A DNA stretch of 64,000 bases from the NCBI GenBank assembly GCA_945862385.1, contig CAMAXV010000003.1:1-64000 (forward strand). Direction: 5' to 3'. Source of the DNA: Chitinophaga pinensis (GTDB lineage Bacteria; Bacteroidota; Bacteroidia; Chitinophagales; Chitinophagaceae). A program made the position numbers and the translations under genes. Below the pieces are notes generated by a model that saw only the letters and a program-made list of their open reading frames with translations, did no database searches and was not told the DNA's origin. How positions within the stretch are numbered: the stretch's first letter is position 1; each line of letters starts with the position of its first letter. This document shows positions 47,743-55,820 of the stretch, one piece after another.

Positions 47743-48735
47743 TTATTGAATTGCCACTAAACTTTTAAGAACCCCGTATGCTTTTCTACTGATCAAACTT
47801 TCTTTGGCAGCATCAAAAGCATCTGCATAACTGGTATACTTACCCGTGAGCAACATAGCCATGGCTGCATTTGCAGAAACTACAGCATGCTGAGCCATGG
47901 TTCCTTCTCCTTTTAAGATGGCCATGAATAACTTTGCCGCTTCTTCTACTGTATCACCACCATAAATTTCATGGGGTGCTACAGACATTCCACCCAGGTA
48001 CTCCGGTGTAAAAACGCGTTCACCATCTGAAGTAATTACTTTTACATCTGAGGTAAGCGAAATTTCATCATACCCATCCAATGCATGGACAAGTGCATAT
48101 TTTCTATCAGATGATTGAAGCAGGTAATTGTAGATCCGGGCCATCTCCAGATTATATACACCTACAAGTTGAAAGGCAGGCTTACTTGGATTTACCATTG
48201 GTCCCAGCATATTGAAGAACGTTCTGACGCCAAGGTTCTTCCGGATTGGTCCGACAGTTTTTAATGCAGGATGAAATACAGGTGCATGCAGGAAACACAT
48301 GTTTGCTGCATCCAATTCCTGCCTGAGTTTATCCTGGTCATTTTTAAACTTGTAACCTATAGCATCCATCAAATTGGATGCTCCGCTTATTGAGCTGGCG
48401 CCATAGCTCCCATGCTTCGCAACTGGATGACCAGCGCCAGCTACTATAAAACAGGAAAGTGTTGAAATGTTAAAAGTATTCTTTCCATCACCACCCGTTC
48501 CAACAATATCCATCACCGGCCTCCCTTCAAAATCAATTGGCACAGCAAGCTCAAGCAATGCTTCCCTGAATCCCATCAACTCATCCATTGTAATGGTCCG
48601 CATCAAAAAAACCGTCATAAATGCACTCAGCTCATGCTCATTGAAAGCATGCTTACTGAGATCAAGTAAAATCTGCCTTGCCTGATCTTTTGACAGGGAT
48701 CTGTGTTCAAACAATTCATTCAAGATTTTTTTCAT
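47743..48735 (-). CDS. trpD: Anthranilate phosphoribosyltransferase
   Basis: 330 residues. MDIVGTGGDGKNTFNISTLS is the phosphoribosyl-diphosphate binding loop, and AKHGSYGASSISGASNLMDAIG the anthranilate/PRPP site. NMLGPMVNPSKPAFQLVGVY follows. It uses PRPP, which is also the entry substrate of histidine synthesis. It starts two bases after trpG. Confidence 0.96.
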   Translation of the reverse strand: MKKILNELFEHRSLSKDQARQILLDLSKHAFNEHELSAFMTVFLMRTITMDELMGFREALLELAVPIDFEGRPVMDIVGTGGDGKNTFNISTLSCFIVAGAGHPVAKHGSYGASSISGASNLMDAIGYKFKNDQDKLRQELDAANMCFLHAPVFHPALKTVGPIRKNLGVRTFFNMLGPMVNPSKPAFQLVGVYNLEMARIYNYLLQSSDRKYALVHALDGYDEISLTSDVKVITSDGERVFTPEYLGGMSVAPHEIYGGDTVEEAAKLFMAILKGEGTMAQHAVVSANAAMAMLLTGKYTSYADAFDAAKESLISRKAYGVLKSLVAIQ

Positions 48736-48737
48736 AG

Positions 48738-49343
48738 CTAACTATTTTTCAGGGGCGATAACAACCAGTTCTCCAACATTTTTTTTCCATTAGGGGTTAA
48801 TACACTTTCAGGATGAAATTGAACACCCTGTACATCGTAACTCCTGTGTCTCAATGCCATTATCATGCCTTGTTGATCAAATGCAGTTGATTCAAGTTCC
48901 GATGGAAAATTTTGACGGCTTACAATCCAACTGTGGTATCTTCCAACCTCTAATTTTTGTTGAAAACCCATGAACCAATCATTGTGGTTGATGGAAAAAC
49001 CGAGATTCGGGCAAAGCTCTATTTCAGTTGCAACCCCATGATAAACCTTATCCAGATTGGTCAACCTGCCACCAAATGCTTCTCCTATTGCCTGATGTCC
49101 CAAACAAACGCCAAACAAGGATTTTGTGGAAGCGAAGGTTCTTATCAGTGGTAATAAAATACCTGCTTCTTCTGGTATGCCGGGTCCGGGTGAAAGCAGA
49201 ATTCTGTCGTAAGCAGAAACCTCCTCCAGGGTGATTGCGTCATTGCGATAAACATCGACTGTTTCTCCCAAAATTTCTTTTGCAAGATGAACCAGGTTAT
49301 AGGTAAACGAATCGTAGTTATCTAATACTAGTAATCTTTTCAC
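48738..49343 (-). CDS. trpG: Anthranilate synthase component II (glutaminase)
   Basis: 201 residues. LLSPGPGIPEEAGIL, FGVCLGHQAIGEAFGG (nucleophile cysteine) and GVQFHPES form the class I amidotransferase triad. It supplies ammonia to TrpE. It may also serve folate synthesis as a PabA, as in several bacteria. It overlaps the trpE stop by four bases. Confidence 0.93.
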   Translation of the reverse strand: MKRLLVLDNYDSFTYNLVHLAKEILGETVDVYRNDAITLEEVSAYDRILLSPGPGIPEEAGILLPLIRTFASTKSLFGVCLGHQAIGEAFGGRLTNLDKVYHGVATEIELCPNLGFSINHNDWFMGFQQKLEVGRYHSWIVSRQNFPSELESTAFDQQGMIMALRHRSYDVQGVQFHPESVLTPNGKKMLENWLLSPLKNS

Positions 49344-50785
49344 AACATCTGATTTGCAAATTCAATGGCCTTTTTCAATGCCCCAAGCTTGTTATTAACT
49401 TCCTGGAGCTCACTTTCTGGAATGCTTGATGCTACTACACCAGCACCTGCCTGAAAGTACAATGTATTATTTCTGCTTAAAAAACTCCTGATTAAAATAG
49501 CCTGATTGAATGACCCATCAAAGCCTACCATACCTATAGCCCCGCCATAAAAAGACCGTGGTGTCTGTTCATATTGATCAATCAATTCCATAGCCCTGTA
49601 TTTAGGTGCCCCACTGAGTGTTCCTGCAGGAAAAGTTTTCGCAAGCAGTTCAAACGGATTGGAACCATCTCTGACATTTGCCACAACTTCACTCACGAGA
49701 TGTATAACATGAGAATAATATTTCACCTGTCTGTATTGAGCAACCTTTACATTATCGCATATTCTGCTTAAGTCATTGCGGGCAAGGTCTACCAGCATCA
49801 CATGTTCTGCATTTTCCTTTGGATCCTTCAATAACCTTTCTGCCTCTTTGATGTCCAGCGCATCATCACCGGTTCTTTTAAAAGTTCCGGCTATTGGATG
49901 CACTATGGCCTTTCCTCCCACAATTATGAGCTGACTTTCAGGTGATGAACCAAATAATTTATACTCCCCGTAATCGAAAAAGAACAAATATGGAGAAGGA
50001 TTAATCATTCGAAGTGCCCTGTAAACATTGAATTCATCGCCCGAAAATTTTTGCTGAAATCTTCTGCTCAAAACTATTTGAAAAACATCTCCCCGGTAAC
50101 AATGAGCAATACCTTTCCTCACCATTTCAAGATAATCCAGATCAGACAGGTTTGATGTTTCGGAACCAACAGACCTGAATGGAAACTGAGGGAGGTCACG
50201 GCCATTGATAATGTGCTCAACTGCTGCTAAATCTCCACTTAAACCAGGTACATGATTTTCAAATAAAAATAGCTGATCCCTGTGATGATCTATTGCTATT
50301 ACATACTGATAAAGTCTGTAGCGCAATACAGGTATTGCATCTGACTTTCCCAGAAATGAATCTGCTTTGGCCAATTCATCATATTCCCTTTCTTTGAACC
50401 CGATATTTTCAAAATAGGGGATAGCATCATAAGCAGTATAGCCAAATAATCCCTGTGCCATTTTCAATTCCTTTTCACCTGCTTCCACGTCATACTGCTG
50501 CATATAATCCCAAATCAGGTCTGGAACTGATTTTTGCTGAACAACTAATTGTTGGGGAACCCCAGTTGGATACTTAAATTCTACCTGCCGGTCCGCTCTG
50601 ATTTCAATACCCCCAACCGCATTTATCGCTATAAATGAAAAACTGTTTTCGGCTGTATGATGATCTGTACTTTCCAGCAATATGGTATCCCGAAACCGGT
50701 CGCGCAGACGCAGATAGATGCCGACAGGAGTAAACAGGTCAGCAGGCATTTTCTTTAAAGACGTTCTTAATTTAATTCTTTCCAT
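49340..50785 (-). CDS. trpE: Anthranilate synthase component I
   Basis: 481 residues. The LLES sequence near residue 38 (DTILLESTDHH) is the N-terminal motif associated with tryptophan feedback binding in TrpE. The chorismate-binding domain has RRFQQKFSGDEFNVYRALR, HPIAGTFKRTG, LVDLARNDL and TFPAGTLSGAPKYRAMELID. It is the first structural gene of the trp-his unit and lies directly after a predicted attenuator. Confidence 0.96.
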   Translation of the reverse strand: MERIKLRTSLKKMPADLFTPVGIYLRLRDRFRDTILLESTDHHTAENSFSFIAINAVGGIEIRADRQVEFKYPTGVPQQLVVQQKSVPDLIWDYMQQYDVEAGEKELKMAQGLFGYTAYDAIPYFENIGFKEREYDELAKADSFLGKSDAIPVLRYRLYQYVIAIDHHRDQLFLFENHVPGLSGDLAAVEHIINGRDLPQFPFRSVGSETSNLSDLDYLEMVRKGIAHCYRGDVFQIVLSRRFQQKFSGDEFNVYRALRMINPSPYLFFFDYGEYKLFGSSPESQLIIVGGKAIVHPIAGTFKRTGDDALDIKEAERLLKDPKENAEHVMLVDLARNDLSRICDNVKVAQYRQVKYYSHVIHLVSEVVANVRDGSNPFELLAKTFPAGTLSGAPKYRAMELIDQYEQTPRSFYGGAIGMVGFDGSFNQAILIRSFLSRNNTLYFQAGAGVVASSIPESELQEVNNKLGALKKAIEFANQML

Positions 50786-50800
50786 GTCTATTCGTACATG

Positions 50801-50836
50801 ATATTAAAAAATAAAGCCCCGAATATTCGGGGCTTT
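50801..50836 (-). terminator. Attenuator terminator in the trp leader
   Basis: The minus-strand sequence folds into a perfect 12-bp palindrome (50813-50836; arm AAAGCCCCGAAT) followed by ATTTTTT. It lies between the leader peptide stop (50859) and the trpE start (50785), so it is inside the transcript, not after a gene. Its 5' arm can pair instead with TCGGGGC (50870 to 50864) inside the leader peptide. Confidence 0.9.
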
Positions 50837-50858
50837 TAATATAGTATATACAATACAA

Positions 50859-50915
50859 TTACTGCCCCGATTTGGAGTAAGGATGCCAGCCATTAATTGT
50901 ATAATTTCCTTTCAT
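50859..50915 (-). CDS. trpL: trp leader peptide (attenuator peptide)
   Basis: ATG at 50915, 18 codons, TAA at 50859-50861. The peptide reads MKGNYTINGWHPYSKSGQ, with Trp at 10 and His at 11. Codons 16-18 hold TCGGGGC, identical to the 3' arm of the downstream terminator and therefore complementary to its 5' arm. A ribosome waiting at Trp10 or His11 leaves this segment free to form an antiterminator; one at the stop codon covers it. No other function for this frame is apparent. Confidence 0.75.
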   Translation of the reverse strand: MKGNYTINGWHPYSKSGQ

Positions 50916-50920
50916 TTTTA

Positions 50921-50951
50921 CAAAAATGAGAATTTTTATCAAATAATCAAA
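50921..50951 (-). promoter_or_regulatory. Probable promoter of the trp-his unit
   Basis: TTTG (50951 to 50948), then 19 bases, then CATTTTTG (50928 to 50921), seven of eight positions of TAnnTTTG with the expected spacing. Transcription would begin within a few bases of the leader peptide ATG at 50915, so the leader peptide may be translated from a nearly leaderless RNA. Confidence 0.5.
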
Positions 50952-50989
50952 ATAAATGTTAGATTTTAGATAAAAAACGGACATAAAAT

Positions 50990-51424
50990 TTATTTCAGGT
51001 AACGTTTTATTTCGCGGTCTGATTCACGTTGTTTAATGGTTTCACGCTTATCATGCAGTTTCTTTCCACGGCCTAATCCAATCTGTATCTTTGCCAGCCC
51101 CCTTTCACTAAAATATATTTTCAACGGGATGATTGTCAGTCCCTTTTCTTTGAGTTTCTGAGCAATTTTATTGAGCTCTTTTTTCTTCAATAATAATTTG
51201 CGATCCCTCGTTGGAACATGGTTAGCATAGCTGCCAAAAGAATAATGTGAAATGTGCAACCCCTTTATGTATAATTCACCTCTGTCTACCAGGCAATAAC
51301 TATCGTTGAAACTGGCTTTCCCTTCCCTGAGTGCTTTGACTTCAGTTCCGGTTAACATCATCCCTGCATCGAATTTATCTTCAATGAAATATTCAAAAGT
51401 GGCTGATTTATTCCTTATCTCCAT
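50990..51424 (-). CDS. smpB: SsrA-binding protein SmpB
   Basis: 144 residues. EIRNKSATFEYFIEDKFDAG and GTEVKALREGKASFNDSYC are core motifs, with GLHISHYSFGSYANHVPTRDRKLLLKK and a basic C-terminal tail RETIKQRESDREIKRYLK. It binds tmRNA and ribosomes to rescue stalled translation. The tmRNA gene is not in the window. It is upstream of the trp leader on the same strand; no obvious terminator separates them. Confidence 0.97.
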   Translation of the reverse strand: MEIRNKSATFEYFIEDKFDAGMMLTGTEVKALREGKASFNDSYCLVDRGELYIKGLHISHYSFGSYANHVPTRDRKLLLKKKELNKIAQKLKEKGLTIIPLKIYFSERGLAKIQIGLGRGKKLHDKRETIKQRESDREIKRYLK

Positions 51425-51464
51425 GGTTTTAGCAGATGGAAGATATCTCCACCGGGATCAAATG

Positions 51465-52382
51465 TTAGCTGGCAAATAGTCCGAGTAAAGTGGCTATTCT
51501 TGCTTTCAAATCTTTTCTGCTTACAATCATGTCCAGAAAACCGTGTTCAAGAACAAATTCTGAGGTTTGAAACCCTTCCGGAAGATCTCGCTTAATGGTT
51601 TCCCTGATAACACGGGGACCTGCAAAACCGATCATGGCTCCTGGTTCACCGATGTTGATATCTCCAACCATGGCAAATGATGCTGTTGTACCGCCGTAGG
51701 TAGGATCTGTGCACAAAGAAATATAAGGAATACCGGCAACAGCAAGTCTGCTCAGCTTTCCTATTGTTTTGGGCAATTGCATGAGTGAAAATGCACTTTC
51801 CATCATCCTGGCTCCCCCGCTTTTGCTTATAATCATCAGGGGAATTCTGTTCTGAAGGCAATGGTCTGCCGCCCTGGCTATTTTCTCTCCCATCACACTA
51901 CCAAGGGAACCTCCGATAAAATTGAAATCCATACAACATATAACCAGCTCCTGATCATCAACCTTTCCCTGTGCAGTTGAGATTGAATCATTTAAACCAG
52001 TCTTTGAATAGGCTTCGTCCAAACGCTTTTTATAAGATTTCAAATCATTGAATCCTAAAAAATCTACAGACCTGACTTCAGCAAAAAGTTCAACAAATTC
52101 CTGGTTGTCAAATAAGAAATCAAAATATTCGGCACTTCCAATTCGATGGTGGTGCTGACATTGCGGACAAACCGACAGGTTCTGACGGAGCTCAGTATTG
52201 GTGCATGTATATTTGCAATTCGGACAAAGCGTCCATAAACCATCTGGAGCCTCTTTTTTTTCGGCAGTAGACGTCTGGATACCTTTCTTTCCCCTTTTAA
52301 ACCAGCTTGTTGATCCTGACTCCTGTTCAGACATTGCACCGGACAAATGGGCATTTAAGTCTTCTTCACGATTTTTCGGCAT
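51465..52382 (-). CDS. accD: Acetyl-CoA carboxylase carboxyltransferase subunit beta
   Basis: 305 residues. A zinc ribbon CPNCKYTC...CPQC (about 50-72) precedes the crotonase-fold carboxyltransferase with [20 protein letters not shown] and [34 protein letters not shown]. It transfers CO2 from biotin to acetyl-CoA for fatty acid synthesis. The start at 52382 is about 20 bases downstream of a -7 element; an internal start at 52334 is also possible. accA is not adjacent. Confidence 0.96.
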   Translation of the reverse strand: MPKNREEDLNAHLSGAMSEQESGSTSWFKRGKKGIQTSTAEKKEAPDGLWTLCPNCKYTCTNTELRQNLSVCPQCQHHHRIGSAEYFDFLFDNQEFVELFAEVRSVDFLGFNDLKSYKKRLDEAYSKTGLNDSISTAQGKVDDQELVICCMDFNFIGGSLGSVMGEKIARAADHCLQNRIPLMIISKSGGARMMESAFSLMQLPKTIGKLSRLAVAGIPYISLCTDPTYGGTTASFAMVGDINIGEPGAMIGFAGPRVIRETIKRDLPEGFQTSEFVLEHGFLDMIVSRKDLKARIATLLGLFAS

Positions 52383-52406
52383 GAAAAATTAACGAATGTT
52401 GAACTA

Positions 52407-52414
52407 CAAATATA
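52407..52414 (-). promoter_or_regulatory. Possible accD promoter -7 element
   Basis: TATATTTG on the minus strand matches TAnnTTTG and would place the transcript start near 52402, 20 bases before the accD ATG. No -33 TTTG at normal spacing is visible. Confidence 0.4.
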
Positions 52415-52463
52415 CGGTTTCCCTGTATATGAAGGAATTATTACCAAAGGTTCAAACTCAAAA

Positions 52464-54974
52464 TCAAAACAAAGCAGCCTGGGTGGCAGGAGGCTCATCG
52501 CTGTTCCATGAAATACTGGTGGATTTGTTGAAGTCTGTAAACTTACTTCCAATTGCCCGCCATCCCATTACTTCTACTAGATCAGCTACCTTAATCCGTG
52601 TTTCCTTGACCATTGCTCCTTTACCTGATTTGATAATAGCAACCGGATCTGGGTCAGTAGTTACTATCACAACATGATTTCCATCATGATCCCTGATAAA
52701 CTGGAATTTATTATTGACAGTCGTAGTCTCAATTTTGAACCTCTTGGCGTTAAACTGTAACTTTTCGTTATCCAGGTAAATTGCTGTTATAATTTTTTTA
52801 GGATCAAATTTTTCAATGTGGAGTAATTGATCCGTATCAAAACGTTGGGTAGTTTCTGTACTGCAGATCTCATAATAACCCTGCCGGAAAACTACCAGGA
52901 TGTTATCCTCTGCAAGAAAACTACCCAGATAAACGCCTTTCTGCTCAGTATTTAACCTTCCGAAGGTATTGTCAAACCAGAAATCCCTACCTCCCAATGT
53001 TGACCTTCCGGCTTCCATGAGTTTAACACTTTTGATGGGATATTTGGTAACCTGATTACCGATTGATGAACGGCCTTTGATGTCCAGTGTCTCAAAATAA
53101 AATTCAAACTGCTTGATTCGTGCGCTGCTGTTGGGACTGAGTAATATAAGAACAGATTCTGCTTCTCCATTTGGATTGGCAGAAAAGTAATTTATTTTGG
53201 ATTTATCAGCGCCCTTGGTAAGGTCATATTCTTTATCTCTCGTAATACCGGTAACATTGAAACGCTTGGCAAATGCAATGCCGGATGCGGCATCTGTATA
53301 GACAATATTATAGGTGGTTCTCTCATCAGACTTGATAAAAATGGCAGCATAAATAATATCTTTCCCGATATATACCTTATCTCCCACCTTAACCACTTTC
53401 ATAATACCCCTTCGCGTGAATACAATCACATCATCAAGATCAGAACACTCTGCTATAAATTCATCCTTTTTAAGACTTGTCCCAATAAAACCTTCAGTTC
53501 TGTTCATATAAAGGCGCACATTAGCAATGGCGACAGCCCTGGCCTGAATGACATCAAATGGCTTGATTTCAGTCTTACGTTCCCTACCCTTTCCGTATTT
53601 GACCAAAAGATTTTCGTAATAGGAAACGGCGTAATCTGTCAGGCGCTCCAGGTGACCGGATACCTGGAGAATTTCGTCCTCAATTCCTTTTATCTGCATG
53701 TTAAGCTCATCTATGTCAAGCTTATATATTCGCCTTACAGGCTTTTCGGTAAGCTTGATAACATCTTCCCGGTTAACAGGTCTTCTGAATAATTTTTTAA
53801 ATGGATTGAAACCTTTTTCAATTGCTTGCAAAACCTTTTCCCAATCTTCATGCTTTTTCTCTAGTTCTTTGTATATTTTTTCTTCAAAAAATATTCTTTC
53901 TAAAGAGGTAAAATGCCATTTTTCATGAAGTTCACCAAGCCTGATCTGCAATTCCTGCCGGAGTAATTCTTTGGTATAATCAGCGGAGATGCGCAGCAAT
54001 TCACTAACAGAAAGAAATATCGGTTTTTGATCTACGATAACACAGGCATTGGGAGCAATGCTTACTTCACAATCGGTAAACGCATATAAAGCGTCTATGG
54101 TAATATCTGAAGATATGCCTGCAGCCAATTCAACCAGGATTTCAACTTCAGCAGCTGTGTTATCTGTAACTTTTTTAATTTTGATTTTTCCCTGATCGTT
54201 TGCCTTCACAATAGACTCCATCAACTGCGTAGTAGTAACACCATAAGGCACATCTCTGATAACCAGTGATTTTTTGTCAAGTTCCTGAATATGTGCACGG
54301 CACCTGATCCTTCCACCCCGCTTGCCGTCATTGTAATTGGATGCATCGATCATTCCACCCGTCTGGAAATCTGGCAGCAATTCAAAACTTTTCCCACGCA
54401 GGTATTTTATGGAAGCATCAATGAGTTCTGTAAAGTTATGCGGAAGTATTTTGGTAGATAATCCAACTGCGATACCTTCCGCACCCTGAGCCAGCAATAG
54501 CGGAAATTTCATCGGAAGATTTACAGGCTCTTTTTTGCGGCCATCATAACTAAGCTGCCATTGGGTTGTCTTTCCATTAAAAGCGACATCTAGGGCAAAC
54601 TTACTCAAACGGGCCTCAATATAACGGGCAGCAGCAGCATCATCACCAGTTCTTACATCACCCCAGTTACCTTGTGTGTCTATCAGCAAATCCTTTTGCC
54701 CCAGGTTCACCAGTGCATCCTGTATACTGGCATCACCATGTGGATGATACTGCATGGTTTGTCCAATAATATTTGCAGCCTTGTTAAGCCTGCCATCATC
54801 CATTTCTTTCATGGAATGTAAAATCCTGCGCTGAACAGGCTTTAAGCCATCAGCAACCGCAGGAACAGCCCGCTCAAGTATCACATATGATGCATACTCC
54901 AGGAACCAGTTCTTATACTGACCAGAAACACCACTTTCATTATCATGATCAATAACAAACTTTGCTTTTGCCAT
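52464..54974 (-). CDS. parC: DNA topoisomerase IV subunit A
   Basis: 836 residues. LERAVPAVADGLKPVQRRILHSM is the N-terminal signature, GQTMQYHPHGDASIQDALV the HPHGD motif, and AAARYIEARLSKFALD carries the active-site tyrosine. The C-terminal region (about 480-800) is the strand-rich DNA-wrapping domain without the GyrA box, favouring ParC over GyrA. With ParE it unlinks replicated chromosomes. A DUF1835 gene lies between parC and parE. Confidence 0.92.
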   Translation of the reverse strand: MAKAKFVIDHDNESGVSGQYKNWFLEYASYVILERAVPAVADGLKPVQRRILHSMKEMDDGRLNKAANIIGQTMQYHPHGDASIQDALVNLGQKDLLIDTQGNWGDVRTGDDAAAARYIEARLSKFALDVAFNGKTTQWQLSYDGRKKEPVNLPMKFPLLLAQGAEGIAVGLSTKILPHNFTELIDASIKYLRGKSFELLPDFQTGGMIDASNYNDGKRGGRIRCRAHIQELDKKSLVIRDVPYGVTTTQLMESIVKANDQGKIKIKKVTDNTAAEVEILVELAAGISSDITIDALYAFTDCEVSIAPNACVIVDQKPIFLSVSELLRISADYTKELLRQELQIRLGELHEKWHFTSLERIFFEEKIYKELEKKHEDWEKVLQAIEKGFNPFKKLFRRPVNREDVIKLTEKPVRRIYKLDIDELNMQIKGIEDEILQVSGHLERLTDYAVSYYENLLVKYGKGRERKTEIKPFDVIQARAVAIANVRLYMNRTEGFIGTSLKKDEFIAECSDLDDVIVFTRRGIMKVVKVGDKVYIGKDIIYAAIFIKSDERTTYNIVYTDAASGIAFAKRFNVTGITRDKEYDLTKGADKSKINYFSANPNGEAESVLILLSPNSSARIKQFEFYFETLDIKGRSSIGNQVTKYPIKSVKLMEAGRSTLGGRDFWFDNTFGRLNTEQKGVYLGSFLAEDNILVVFRQGYYEICSTETTQRFDTDQLLHIEKFDPKKIITAIYLDNEKLQFNAKRFKIETTTVNNKFQFIRDHDGNHVVIVTTDPDPVAIIKSGKGAMVKETRIKVADLVEVMGWRAIGSKFTDFNKSTSISWNSDEPPATQAALF

Positions 54975-54984
54975 AATCCACTAT

Positions 54985-55815
54985 TTATTCAACCGGACCT
55001 GCCGAAGTTTTCTTTTTGATTTCAAAATCCTTTGCACCTTTTAATTCACCCAAAACATCATACCTTTCTGAATAGATCAGCATCTTTAACCTCCACAGCA
55101 AAAAAACATCACCGGTGCTTTCATTTTTTTTCCGTGATTGAAAATTACTGATGATTTTTGAGGCTTTCTGAAACTCAGCTGATATCATTTCATCCAGCCC
55201 TTCGTCAAAATATGAAACCTCGAAGCCTGTTAGTTTTTTCCCACCTTCAAGTAATCGAACCATCCACCCTGATTCGGTAATTTTCCGCCATTCGTCAGCA
55301 TCAACTTCGAACTCACTCGTGTTAACGGGGCGGGCCAGCTTCTTTGCCTTCAGAAATTCCCGGGGCGGAATCTGACTGAGCCACTCAGGATAAAAAATAT
55401 GACCATTATCGTTGATAAATGGCAGGTTATTCAGGTAAAGTATAAAAATCCTCGACTGAAAAGATGCAAGCTGACTCACCAGCCAGTAATAGCCACAAAC
55501 ATCGTGCTTGTTTTGAGCTGCCCAGATCCATACTACTTCTGATTCATCGTTCAACAATGCATCCGTTAACCTGGAAAATACAAGTTCATCATTCACTTTA
55601 CCTTCATCTACAGCATTTTCAGACTCAGTTCCTTTCAACAACATCCTCCACCAATCTTTTCTGCCGGCAATTCCTTCCTGAGCATATATATCTGTAAGCG
55701 GACCAACCGCATAATCATCGCGGATCAGCATAATTTCTCCCTGCAATGATTCATCCAGGGCTATCGCCTTGCTTATGACGTCAATATCCGGCTCATTAAA
55801 AACAATGTGAATCAT
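54985..55815 (-). CDS. DUF1835 domain protein between parE and parC
   Basis: 276 residues. MIHIVFNEPDIDVISKAIALDESLQGEIMLIRDDYAVGPL is the start of DUF1835 (note the DDYAVGPL motif), and VVWIWAAQNKHDVCGYYWLVSQL continues it. The C-terminal half contains RPVNTSEFEVDADEWRKITESG, similar to the DUF3658 region that usually follows. No enzymatic motif is recognised. It starts five bases after the parE stop and ends ten bases before parC, so all three genes are probably one operon. Confidence 0.75.
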   Translation of the reverse strand: MIHIVFNEPDIDVISKAIALDESLQGEIMLIRDDYAVGPLTDIYAQEGIAGRKDWWRMLLKGTESENAVDEGKVNDELVFSRLTDALLNDESEVVWIWAAQNKHDVCGYYWLVSQLASFQSRIFILYLNNLPFINDNGHIFYPEWLSQIPPREFLKAKKLARPVNTSEFEVDADEWRKITESGWMVRLLEGGKKLTGFEVSYFDEGLDEMISAEFQKASKIISNFQSRKKNESTGDVFLLWRLKMLIYSERYDVLGELKGAKDFEIKKKTSAGPVE

Positions 55816-55820
55816 AATGG

